54,500 nt of DNA. It comes from Luteolibacter sp. (lineage in GTDB: Bacteria; Verrucomicrobiota; Verrucomicrobiia; Verrucomicrobiales; Akkermansiaceae). The stretch lies in assembly GCA_030696085.1 (NCBI GenBank), contig JAUYNL010000042.1, forward strand, positions 1 to 54,500, written 5' to 3'. Within the stretch, counting starts at the first letter, position 1. Each line of letters starts with the position of its first letter. The position numbers were made by a program, and so were the translations under genes. This document shows, in pieces, positions 25,271 to 33,881 of the stretch. The notes under the pieces were generated by a model, which was not told where the DNA came from, did not search any database, and worked only from the letters and a program-made list of their open reading frames with translations.

Positions 25271-26569
25271 TTATCGTCTGGCGATGAAGGCTCCGGTGGC
25301 GGATGCCGGAAGGTCGATCCAGACGTGGTGTGGATCTCCGGGAGCGATGGAAATCGGCACTCCATCGGCGTTTTCCATCCGGTCCACGGTTTTGCGGAAA
25401 TTTCCGGAGGGCAGGACGACGTCGAGGGTGTCTCCGGTTTCGAAGCGGTTCTTCACCAATACTTCCATCAAGCCGCGCCGCGCATCCCAGCCCAATACTT
25501 TCCCGACATATCTTCCGCCTCCCGGGCTGGAGTGGCTGTCGAGATAGTTCTGATAGGTGGAATCCGGGTGGCGCTGGAAAAAGCCCCCGGTGTAGCCGCG
25601 GTTCGCGAGTCCTTCGAGATCAGCCAGGACTTCAGGATTGAAAGGGCGGCCGGCCATGGTGTCATCAATGACGCGGCGATAGGCCTGGCAGCTTCTGGCG
25701 ACGTAATACGGGCTCTTGGTGCGGCCTTCGATCTTCAGCGAGTCGATGCCGATTTCCATCAGGCGCGGCACATGTTCCACCGCGCGCAGATCCTTTGAAT
25801 TGAGGATGTAGGTGCCATGCTCATCCTCCTCGATGGGCATCAGTTCTCCAGGGCGCTGGCCTTCCTCGATGAGGAATTCGCGTTCGTCGTCGGTGGAAAA
25901 CGACGGCGCGGATTCGTGGAGTTTGTATTTCCAGCGGCAGGAATTCGTGCAGGCCCCCTGGTTCGAATCGCGGTGCGTGAAGTATCCTGATAGAAGGCAT
26001 CGGCCCGAGTAGGCGATGCACAAGGCCCCGTGTACGAAGACCTCAAGCTCGATGTCCGGGCATTGCTGGCGGATCTCGGCGATTTCATCGAGTGTCAGTT
26101 CGCGGGAGAGAATGATGCGGGAAAGCCCGAGTTTTTTCCAGAGCCGCACCGCAGCCCAGTTGAGTGTGTTGGCCTGGACGGATAGATGCACCGGCATCTC
26201 CGGCCACGCCTCGCGGGCCATGTCGATCAGGCCCGGGTCCGCCATAATGAGCGCGTCCGGCCTGAGTGCGACGACGGGGGCCATGTCCTTGAGAAAACTG
26301 CGGACTTTCGCGTTGTGTGGAAGCAGATTGCTGACGACGAAAAATTTCCGCCCTTGCGCGTGGGTCTCGTCGATCCCCTCGCGCAAGGTCTCCACGTTGC
26401 GGAACGAGTTGTTGCGGACCCGGAGGCTGTAGCGTGGCAGCCCGGCGTAAACCGCATCCGCGCCGAACGAGAAGGCGGCCCGCATCATTTCCAGCGATCC
26501 GGCCGGAGCGAGAAGCTCGGGAGCATCCCGGGCGCCCGTCACCACTGCGGCATCTTTATTCCTGTTCAT
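25271..26569 (-). CDS. Peptidase U32 family protein, TrhP-like (tRNA 5-hydroxyuridine synthesis)
   Basis: This 432-residue protein of the YegQ/TrhP branch of U32 is now known as a tRNA-modifying rather than proteolytic family. Landmarks are ELLAPAGSLEMMRAAFSFGADAVYAG at the start, VHLSVQANTLNW, SRELTLDEIAEI, and EVFVHGALCIAYSGRCLLSGY with the conserved cysteines, followed by GACTNSCRWKY, which may hold an Fe-S cluster. In E. coli TrhP makes 5-hydroxyuridine at tRNA U34 with prephenate as hydroxyl-group source. ATG 26569 was preferred; the frame extends to 26854 but that part is unconserved. A TrhO homologue also occurs in this window. Confidence 0.85.
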   Translation of the reverse strand: MNRNKDAAVVTGARDAPELLAPAGSLEMMRAAFSFGADAVYAGLPRYSLRVRNNSFRNVETLREGIDETHAQGRKFFVVSNLLPHNAKVRSFLKDMAPVVALRPDALIMADPGLIDMAREAWPEMPVHLSVQANTLNWAAVRLWKKLGLSRIILSRELTLDEIAEIRQQCPDIELEVFVHGALCIAYSGRCLLSGYFTHRDSNQGACTNSCRWKYKLHESAPSFSTDDEREFLIEEGQRPGELMPIEEDEHGTYILNSKDLRAVEHVPRLMEIGIDSLKIEGRTKSPYYVARSCQAYRRVIDDTMAGRPFNPEVLADLEGLANRGYTGGFFQRHPDSTYQNYLDSHSSPGGGRYVGKVLGWDARRGLMEVLVKNRFETGDTLDVVLPSGNFRKTVDRMENADGVPISIAPGDPHHVWIDLPASATGAFIARR

Positions 26570-26871
26570 TGAATGGTTGTTGTGTCGGCATTCTCGCGCC
26601 ACCAGCTTGGCGACCGCCGGGCCAGGATGGGCCATTGGCAGCCTGGTGGCAATCCCTTCGGTGTCCGCCAAAAGCCGTGCCGGGGCGCCGCGGCCCGCCG
26701 ACGGTTCAAACCAAAACTTAGGAATCGACATATCGGGGCAGGCAGGCGATGAAACTTCCGGGAAAATCGCGGAACATGGCCCGTGATCTTTCCAGTCCAG
26801 CCGAAAGAATTGCACGAAATCGAACGTCTCAAACAGACTACCCCGCTCATCCATTCGCTCATTCCAACCTC
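26570..26871. promoter_or_regulatory. Divergent intergenic region, trhP-like and oxidoreductase genes
   Basis: About 300 bases separate two divergent starts and must contain both promoters. I saw no strong -35/-10 pair, riboswitch or inverted repeat. The trhP-side frame is open through it, so a longer TrhP cannot be fully excluded. Confidence 0.35.
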
Positions 26872-28230
26872 ATGCAAAATTCATCCCGCCGCAGTTTCAT
26901 CAAGACCACCGCCGCTTTCGCCGGCACCGCCTTTGCCCCGAATCTCCTGCTTGGCCAGGAAAAGGCGCTCAAGCAACTCAACGTCGCATCCGTCGGTTGC
27001 GGCGGCAAGGGTCTGAGCGACATCTCTGAAATCTCCTCCGGCAACCGCATCGCCTTCCTTTGTGATGTCGATAAGAACATGGCCAAAGGAGCCATCGAAC
27101 GCTTCCCCAAAGCCCGGTTTTTTTCCGATTACCGTGAAATGTTCGCCACCGTCGCCGATCAGATCGACGTGGTCACCGTTTCCACCCCGGACCACATGCA
27201 CTTCCCGATCGCCGTCGAGGCCATCCGGCACGGCAAGCCGGTGATGGTGCAGAAACCACTGTGCAACACCCTCTGGGAAGCCCGCGCTCTCGCCTCCTTC
27301 GCCAAGGAAAAGGGTGTGCTCACCGTGATGGGCAATCAGGGAGCGACCGTAGCCGGCACCCGCGTGCTGCGCGAATGGATCGAGTCCGGCCTGATCGGCG
27401 AAGTGAAGGAAGTTTACTACTGGACCAACCGGCCGATCTGGCCGCAGGGCCCCGACTTGAAATTCCCCGCCACCGAAGTGCCGGAACACCTCAACTGGGA
27501 TGTCTGGCAGGGCACCTGCGCCACCGATCGTCCCTACAATCCGGACATCCACCCGTTCAAATGGCGCGGATTCTGGGACTACGGCTGCGGTGCGCTGGGC
27601 GACATCGGCTGCCATAGTTTTAACTCCGCCTTCTGGGCGCTCGATCTCAAGGGTGACTTCATCGTCGAGTCCAGCAAGGTTTCCGAGTTTGACGAGAACA
27701 TGGCTCCAAAGCGCTCGACGCTCGTTTACCAGTTCCCGGCGAAGGGAAAACGTGCTGCGGTGAAGGTGATTTGGCAGGATGGCGTCAACAACCCGAACAC
27801 CGACAAGGACTTCGTCCGCCCGCCCGGCATCCCGGCGGACCTCGAGCTCAACGAAGGATTCGGCCAGGTTTTTGTCGGCACCGAGGGAACCATTTTCGTG
27901 AACGACGCCTATTGCTCCACCGCTCCGGTGGTATTCCCGGAAACGCTGCGTGAAAAGACCCGCTCGATCGTGCGGGTGTATGACCGCGTGGTGGGCGGGC
28001 CCACGCAGGAACTCTGCCGCGCTGTGCGGGGCGACGGACCGAAGCCGATCTCCAACTTCGAAGACCACGCCGGGCCGCTCACCGAAATGGTGCTCGCCGG
28101 CAACCTTTCCGTCCGCCTTGCCAAGAAAATCGACTGGGATGCCGAGAAAATGGAAGCTCGCGGCCTGCCGGAAGTGAAAGCCATGCTCAAGCGCACCTAT
28201 CGCGCCGGCTGGGAGCCGAAACTCTCCTGA
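26872..28230 (+). CDS. Tat-exported Gfo/Idh/MocA family oxidoreductase
   Basis: This 452-residue NAD(P)-dependent oxidoreductase is usually active on sugars or inositols. The N-terminus has a twin-arginine signal (RRSFIK at 6-11, then a hydrophobic stretch), so it is exported folded with its cofactor. The Rossmann fold follows, with VASVGCGGKGLSDI as nucleotide-binding loop, VVTVSTPDHMHFPIAVEA, and HGKPVMVQKPL carrying the family Lys. The catalytic-domain helix GALGDIGCHSFN contains the His of the active site. Such secreted members are greatly expanded in Verrucomicrobiota and Planctomycetota. The substrate cannot be predicted. A terminator follows the gene. Confidence 0.92.
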   Translation: MQNSSRRSFIKTTAAFAGTAFAPNLLLGQEKALKQLNVASVGCGGKGLSDISEISSGNRIAFLCDVDKNMAKGAIERFPKARFFSDYREMFATVADQIDVVTVSTPDHMHFPIAVEAIRHGKPVMVQKPLCNTLWEARALASFAKEKGVLTVMGNQGATVAGTRVLREWIESGLIGEVKEVYYWTNRPIWPQGPDLKFPATEVPEHLNWDVWQGTCATDRPYNPDIHPFKWRGFWDYGCGALGDIGCHSFNSAFWALDLKGDFIVESSKVSEFDENMAPKRSTLVYQFPAKGKRAAVKVIWQDGVNNPNTDKDFVRPPGIPADLELNEGFGQVFVGTEGTIFVNDAYCSTAPVVFPETLREKTRSIVRVYDRVVGGPTQELCRAVRGDGPKPISNFEDHAGPLTEMVLAGNLSVRLAKKIDWDAEKMEARGLPEVKAMLKRTYRAGWEPKLS

Positions 28231-28248
28231 CCCATACATTTTCAGACG

Positions 28249-28284
28249 GGGCGGCCTTCTTCGGTGGGTCGCCCTTTCTTTTTT
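28249..28284 (+). terminator. Rho-independent terminator after the oxidoreductase
   Basis: An 8-bp stem GGGCGGCC/GGTCGCCC (one G-U pair) with a 10-nt loop is followed by TTTCTTTTTT. It begins 18 bp after the stop codon. Confidence 0.8.
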
Positions 28285-28378
28285 GCCATGCGGTGGGTGG
28301 AAGTTCGCAACAAAAGTGCCTGCGGACTGGAACATCGCGCGAAACAAGTCGCCACATTTTACGTAAATCAACACACTC

Positions 28379-29371
28379 ATGTCCGAATCCGACCCTCAAG
28401 GGCCATCTCTGAAAGGCCAGGTCCTCCTCGGCGTCGCCGGGCTGATGCTGATCGCCTCCCTCGCCGCCCTGCCATTTCTTGCAGGCCAGCCCCCGGAGAC
28501 CGGACTGCCTGGACTGCTGAAATTCATCGGTCGCTTCCATCCGGTGGTCCTGCATCTGCCGATCGGCATGATGGTGTGGGTGCTTCTTCTGGAAGCGGGA
28601 AATCCGTGTTCTAAGAAGCCGGCGCGCTCGTCCAGCCGCATGGCCATGTTGTTCACCGCAACCACGGCCGTGATCGCCTCGCTGCTAGGCTTCATCCTGT
28701 ATTACAGCACGCCGGACTACGACAAGGAACTGGCGGGGCGTCACCTGAACGGAGGGATCCTGTTCGCATGTGGAACGGTGGCCGCTTTTGTGGTGAAATT
28801 CCGGGTCGATGCCAGCGGCGGGCGGGGAGCCGCGCTCTATCGGCTCCTGCTGCTGGGATGCGCCGGCATCATGGGAATCACCAGCCATGACGGCGCATCG
28901 CTCACCCATGGCAAGGGATATCTCAGCAACCATGCGCCGGAACCCCTGCGCAAGATGCTCGGACTGCCCGCAAAAAAAGTGAGGGAACCGGCGGCTGGCG
29001 CTGATTCCGATGGAAAACAAGTGGTTTACACCGATGTGATCGTGCCGATTCTGGAGCGGAAATGTTATTCCTGCCACAATGCCGAAAAGCAGAAGGGCAA
29101 ATACCGGATGGACGAATACGAACTGCTTCTCGCAGGTGGAAAAGAAGGCGATGGCATCGTTCCCGGCAAGTCCGCCGAGAGCAATGCGCTCGTCCGCATC
29201 GAGCTTCCCGAAGACGATGACGAGCACATGCCGCCTGAGGGCAAGAAGGATCTGGAGGACCACGAGGTAATGCTCATCAAGTGGTGGATCGATGGCGGGG
29301 CCTCCAAGGACGCAAGGCTTTCGGATCAGCCGATGACGGATGCGGTGAGAAGCGCACTCGCGATTCCCTGA
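28379..29371 (+). CDS. DUF2231 membrane domain fused to a planctomycete-type cytochrome c
   Basis: This 330-residue protein has an N-terminal DUF2231-like domain with four hydrophobic spans (about 18-36, 62-72, 86-104, 120-135) and the FHPVVLHLPIG motif. A periplasmic domain follows with one heme-attachment site, CYSCH (229-233), and the HMPPEGKKDLEDHEVMLIKWWIDGGA tail of planctomycete-type cytochrome c. The His pairs in the membrane part may bind heme b. It would pass electrons across or along the membrane; the partner is unknown. The gene stands alone after a terminator. Confidence 0.82.
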   Translation: MSESDPQGPSLKGQVLLGVAGLMLIASLAALPFLAGQPPETGLPGLLKFIGRFHPVVLHLPIGMMVWVLLLEAGNPCSKKPARSSSRMAMLFTATTAVIASLLGFILYYSTPDYDKELAGRHLNGGILFACGTVAAFVVKFRVDASGGRGAALYRLLLLGCAGIMGITSHDGASLTHGKGYLSNHAPEPLRKMLGLPAKKVREPAAGADSDGKQVVYTDVIVPILERKCYSCHNAEKQKGKYRMDEYELLLAGGKEGDGIVPGKSAESNALVRIELPEDDDEHMPPEGKKDLEDHEVMLIKWWIDGGASKDARLSDQPMTDAVRSALAIP

Positions 29372-29456
29372 ACAAAACAGCCTCGCCTCGAATCGCTCAA
29401 CCCCGATGGCTCCAGGGTGGGCAAAGACGGTGTTGTCAAGCACCCGGGCGGAACGA

Positions 29457-32400
29457 TCAACTCAAGGCGGAATCCGCCGCGGCGAGTGCTTTCTTTTCCT
29501 TCCGATCTGAAAACTTCTGCACGAAGACATAGCAGACCGGGATCAGAAACAAGCCGATGGCCGTGGAGATCGTCATGCCGAAGACAACGCCGGTGCCCAT
29601 GGTGCTGCGCGAGGCGGCGCCGGAGCCGGTGGCCAGCATCAGCGGCACGCAGCCGAGGATGAAGGCGAAGGAAGTCATCAGGATCGGGCGCAGGCGGAGC
29701 TTCGCACCCTCGATGGCGGCATCGATGGTCGGCACGCCTTCCTCGCGTTTCATTTTGGCGAACTCGATGATGAGGATGGCGTTTTTCGCCGCGAGGCCGA
29801 TGAGCATGACGAGGCCGACCTGGGCATAGACGTTCATGTCGAACTTGCGCAGGAGCAGACCCACCATCGTGCCGAGGATGACCGTGGGCACGGAAAGCAG
29901 CACGGCGAAGGGCAGCGACCAGCTTTCATACTGGGCGGCGAGCAGCAGGAAGACAAAGAGTATGGCCATGGCGAAGATCACCCCGGCCTGGCCTTCGGAT
30001 TTCTTTTCCTGAAGTGTTAGGCCGGACCATTCATAGCCGGTCTCCGCGGGCATTTCCTTCATCACTTCCTCGATTGCCTTGATTGACTGGCCTGAACTGT
30101 ATCCCGGCGCGGTGGCACCGATGATTTCCGCGGAGTTGTAGAGGTTGAAGCGCGTCACCAGATTGGGGCCGGACATTTTGGTGACGGTGACCAGCGTGCT
30201 GAGCGGGATCATGTTGCCTTCGTTGCTGCGGACATAGAATTTCCCGATGTCGTCCGGCTTGCTGGTGAACTCGGGTTCGGCTTGCAGGAAGACCTTGTAC
30301 ACCTTGCCGAATTTCACGAAGTCGTTGACGTAAAGCCCGCTAAGATAGGTCTGGAGAGTGGCGAACACGCTGTCCACCGGCACGTTGAGCGTGCGGCATT
30401 TCTCACGGTCCATCTCCACCTTCACCTGCGGAGTGGCGGGATTGAAGGTGGTGCTCAGGCGGGCGATTTCCGGGCGCTTGGCGGCGGCCGCCTGCAATTG
30501 TTTCACGTAGCCGGCGAGATCATCGATGGTGCCGCCCGAGCGGTCCTGAAGCTGCATGGTGAAGCCGGAAACGTTGCCATATCCCGGCAGCGGCGGCGGG
30601 CCGAAGGCAAACGCGCGGGCACCGGGAATGGCGGCGAATTTTTTCGTCCACTCGGCGGCGATGGCCTTGGAGTGGAGATTCGGCGCATGGCGTTCCTCCC
30701 ATGGCTTGAGACCGACAAACATGAGCGCGGCGTTGGGAACATTGAGCGAGTTGAGGATGTTCATGCCGGCGAGGCCGACTGCGGATTGCACGCCTTCGGT
30801 ATTGCCAACGATTTCCTCGATCTGTTTCAACACCTCGTCCGTGCGTTGGAGCGACGCTCCTTCCGGCAACTCAACCGCCACAAACAGATAACCCTTGTCC
30901 TCGTCCGGGATGAATCCGCCGGGCACATGCTTGCCGATGCGGTTGATGCCTACGATGACAAGCACCAGCATTACCATGGAAAGCGTCGCCTTGCGCACCA
31001 GGCCTCCGACCACTCTGCCGTAGCGCTCGATGATCCAGTCGAAGGCGGCGTTGAACTTCTTGAAGAACCAGGCGATGGGGCCCTTGCCGGGTGTTGGCGC
31101 GCGCAGCAGCATGGCCGAGAGCGCCGGGCTGAGCGTGAGCGCGTTGATCACGGAGAAGACCACCGCGATGGCAATGGTCAAGGCAAACTGGCTGTAGAGC
31201 TGGCCAGTTACCCCGCCCATGAAGGCGACGGGCACGAACACCGCGCACAACACCAGGCCGATGGCGACCACCGGGCCGGACACCTCCTGCATCGCCTTTC
31301 GCGTGGCGTCCCTGGGTGAGAGCCCGTGTTCGATGTGATGCTGCACGGCCTCGACGACGACGATGGCGTCATCCACCACGATGCCGATAGCCAGCACCAG
31401 GCCGAACATGGTGAGCACGTTCACGCTGAAGCCCAGCACCGGGAACATGATGAAGGCACCTAACAAGGAAACCGGCACCGTGAGCATCGGAATGATCGTG
31501 GCGCGGAAACTCTGCAGGAAGATGTAAACGACGATCAGCACCAGGATCACCGCCTCGAAAAGCGTGTGCACGATGGCTTCGATCGAGGCCTTGATCGGCA
31601 GCGTCGAGTCCAGCGCCACCTCATAAATCATGTCCGCCGGGAACTTGGCCTTGGCCTTCTCGAGGATGGCCTTGACGTTTTCCGCAGTCTCAAGCGCGTT
31701 GGCTCCGGGGGCCAGGTAGATGGCGAAGGCACCGGCCGGGGACTTGTTGAGGCGGGCGCGGAGATCGTAGGTCTGGGCACCAAGGTCAACCCGGGCCACG
31801 TCCTTGATTTTCACCTGCGAGCCATCGCTGCTAGAGCGGATGATGACCTCCTCGAACTCCTTGGGGTCCTTGAGCAGGCCGAGGGCGCGCACGTTGTATT
31901 GGCCTTCCTGGCCCGGCGGCGCGGGCTCCGCGCCGATCCGTCCGGCGGGCGACTGGGCGTTCTGTTCCTGGAGGGCCTTCTTGATGTCGTCCGGCGTGAT
32001 GCCGAGCGAGGCGAGCTTGTCCGGCTGCAGCCACATCCGCATGGTGTAGTCCTGGGCGGTGAAGTTTTTTACATCACCCACGCCCTTCACCCGCTTGATC
32101 GCATCCACCAGATTGAGATCGAGGTAGTTGCTGAGGAAAACGGCATCGTAGGTTTTGTGGGGAGACGCGAGGCCGATGACCATCAGGATGTCCGGGCTGG
32201 ATCGGTTGACGACAACCCCCTCGCGTTTCACCGCCTCAGGAAGCTGGGCCTCGGCCTGGGTCACGCGGTTCTGCGTGTTCACCTGCATGATGTCCACGTC
32301 CGTGCCGACGTCGAAATAGACGTTGAGCGTCATCTTGCCGTCGTTGGCGTTGAACGACTGCATGTAGAGCAGCTTGTCCACGCCGTTGACCTTGGTTTCG

Positions 32401-32594
32401 ATGGGCGTGGCGACGGACTCCATGACCGCCTCGGCGGCGGCACCACGATAGGTCGTGGTGGCCTGGATCATGGTGGGGCTGACGTTCGGGTATTCCGAAA
32501 TCGGCAGCCGTGAAAGCGAGATGGCTCCCACGATGACAGTGAGGATGGCAATAACCATCGCCACAATGGGACGGCGGATGAAGAAGTCGGCCAT
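29457..32594 (-). CDS. RND efflux pump inner-membrane permease (HAE1/AcrB type)
   Basis: This 1045-residue permease has the standard RND layout: TM1, a large periplasmic loop, TM2-6, TM7, a second loop, then TM8-12. ADFFIRRPIVAMVIAI at the N-terminus and SLPFAVLLSVP and AKNAILIIEFAK in the C-terminal half are family hallmarks. The proton-relay pair is in GIVVDDAIVVVEAV (TM4). Together with the adaptor it exports drugs, dyes or metabolites using the proton gradient. ATG 32594 gives MADFFIRRP, the family start; it is 7 bp after the adaptor stop, so the two are co-translated. The outer-membrane factor is divergent, just upstream. Confidence 0.96.
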   Translation of the reverse strand: MADFFIRRPIVAMVIAILTVIVGAISLSRLPISEYPNVSPTMIQATTTYRGAAAEAVMESVATPIETKVNGVDKLLYMQSFNANDGKMTLNVYFDVGTDVDIMQVNTQNRVTQAEAQLPEAVKREGVVVNRSSPDILMVIGLASPHKTYDAVFLSNYLDLNLVDAIKRVKGVGDVKNFTAQDYTMRMWLQPDKLASLGITPDDIKKALQEQNAQSPAGRIGAEPAPPGQEGQYNVRALGLLKDPKEFEEVIIRSSSDGSQVKIKDVARVDLGAQTYDLRARLNKSPAGAFAIYLAPGANALETAENVKAILEKAKAKFPADMIYEVALDSTLPIKASIEAIVHTLFEAVILVLIVVYIFLQSFRATIIPMLTVPVSLLGAFIMFPVLGFSVNVLTMFGLVLAIGIVVDDAIVVVEAVQHHIEHGLSPRDATRKAMQEVSGPVVAIGLVLCAVFVPVAFMGGVTGQLYSQFALTIAIAVVFSVINALTLSPALSAMLLRAPTPGKGPIAWFFKKFNAAFDWIIERYGRVVGGLVRKATLSMVMLVLVIVGINRIGKHVPGGFIPDEDKGYLFVAVELPEGASLQRTDEVLKQIEEIVGNTEGVQSAVGLAGMNILNSLNVPNAALMFVGLKPWEERHAPNLHSKAIAAEWTKKFAAIPGARAFAFGPPPLPGYGNVSGFTMQLQDRSGGTIDDLAGYVKQLQAAAAKRPEIARLSTTFNPATPQVKVEMDREKCRTLNVPVDSVFATLQTYLSGLYVNDFVKFGKVYKVFLQAEPEFTSKPDDIGKFYVRSNEGNMIPLSTLVTVTKMSGPNLVTRFNLYNSAEIIGATAPGYSSGQSIKAIEEVMKEMPAETGYEWSGLTLQEKKSEGQAGVIFAMAILFVFLLLAAQYESWSLPFAVLLSVPTVILGTMVGLLLRKFDMNVYAQVGLVMLIGLAAKNAILIIEFAKMKREEGVPTIDAAIEGAKLRLRPILMTSFAFILGCVPLMLATGSGAASRSTMGTGVVFGMTISTAIGLFLIPVCYVFVQKFSDRKEKKALAAADSALS

Positions 32595-32601
32595 GGTTTT
32601 G

Positions 32602-33777
32602 TTATTCCTTGGCGGGTTTTTCGGCAGCGGCGGCCTTGGCGGCTGGGGCACTGGTATTCACCGGGATGCCCTCGCGGAGTTTGTTGACTCCCTCCACCAC
32701 GATTTTCTCACCCGCCTTGAGGCCCTCGTTGATGATGAATATGTTGCCCACCTGCTCACCGCTTGTGACCGGGCGCTGGGTCACCTTGCCGTCACCTCCC
32801 GCCACCCAGACGAAGGTTTTGCCCTGAAGTTCCACGATTGCCCGTTCGGGCACCGTGATGCAGCCGGGGCGCGCGCCGAGATTCACGCGAACCCGCGCGA
32901 ACATTCCCGGCCGCAGCAGTTTGTCCTTGTTCGGAAATTCCGCCCTCACCCGCAGCGTGCCGGTTTTCACGTCCACCGCACGGTCGATGAAAACGAACTT
33001 GCCTTGATCCGGATGCTCGGTGCCGTTGGAAAGGATGAGCGTGAGCGGCACGTCCTCCACTTCCCTGCCGGTGTGCTTGCTCTTGGCCCGCGCCTGGAGG
33101 TATTCCACCTCGCTCACGTTGCAGTAGAACCAGATCGGATCGAGCGTGGAAATGGTGGCCATCAGCGTCGGTTCGCCCTTGCCGACGAGTTCACCGATGG
33201 AAACCTGTTTCGCGCCGATCAGCCCGGTGGTGGGGGCGGTGATATCGCAGTAGCCGAGATCGATCTGCGCGGATTCCACACGGGCGGTGGCGGTGATCAC
33301 TCCAGCCTCGCCGACTTGAACCGAAGCTTCGGCGTTGTCGAGATCCTGCTTGGGAATCGCGCGTTTTTCATAGAGTGGGGCAAGGCGCGCCACATCGGCA
33401 CGGTATTTGTTCAGTGCCGCATTGGCTTCCGCCAGCCCGCCATTGGCGGCGGAGAGTTTTTCGAGGAAGGGTTTCTTGTCGAGTTGGAACAACAACTCCC
33501 CCTGTTTGACCTCCTTGCCTTCGGTGAAAAGCATCTTGTCCACGAAGCCCTCGACGCGCGCGCGCACCTCGACGTTCTGTGGCGAGTCGAGTTGCCCAAT
33601 GAGCGTGGTAGTCAGCGGCACCGAGCTGGTTTTGAGCTCCAGCACCTCCACGATAGGCGGCGGCGGAACGGCGGTCTCGGGTTTCTTGCAAGCGGCGAGC
33701 GCGAAAACCGCGAGCATCGGCGGCAATGCGCGAAAACCGGCTTGAACCGATCGTCTCTCAAATGGGAAGTGGAACAC
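32602..33777 (-). CDS. RND efflux periplasmic adaptor lipoprotein (AcrA type)
   Basis: This 391-residue membrane-fusion protein has a lipoprotein signal with lipobox LAAC near residue 30 (LAVFALAACKKPE). The order is: barrel and lipoyl halves (VEVRARVEGFVDKMLFTEG, YCDITAPTTGLIG), an alpha-hairpin (LSAANGGLAEANAALNKYRAD), beta-barrel and membrane-proximal domains (PGMFARVRVNLG). The C-terminus is Ala/Lys-rich. It bridges the permease and a TolC-like channel. It is first in a two-gene operon and shares a 104-bp divergent promoter region (33778-33881) with the outer-membrane factor gene. Confidence 0.95.
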   Translation of the reverse strand: MFHFPFERRSVQAGFRALPPMLAVFALAACKKPETAVPPPPIVEVLELKTSSVPLTTTLIGQLDSPQNVEVRARVEGFVDKMLFTEGKEVKQGELLFQLDKKPFLEKLSAANGGLAEANAALNKYRADVARLAPLYEKRAIPKQDLDNAEASVQVGEAGVITATARVESAQIDLGYCDITAPTTGLIGAKQVSIGELVGKGEPTLMATISTLDPIWFYCNVSEVEYLQARAKSKHTGREVEDVPLTLILSNGTEHPDQGKFVFIDRAVDVKTGTLRVRAEFPNKDKLLRPGMFARVRVNLGARPGCITVPERAIVELQGKTFVWVAGGDGKVTQRPVTSGEQVGNIFIINEGLKAGEKIVVEGVNKLREGIPVNTSAPAAKAAAAEKPAKE

Positions 33778-33881
33778 TCATGGGGGCTATCTGATCGCCC
33801 CCTCGCATGTCAACTACAACCTTGGTCCCATGCCCGTCGTTTCGCTTGCAATATCAGACATTTAGGGCAAAACCCAACGCG
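33778..33881. promoter_or_regulatory. Divergent promoter region of the RND efflux set
   Basis: This 104-bp gap lies between the adaptor gene (minus) and the outer-membrane factor gene (plus). Both promoters must be here or overlap the genes. No clear operator palindrome was seen, and no TetR- or MarR-type regulator gene is adjacent. Confidence 0.4.
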
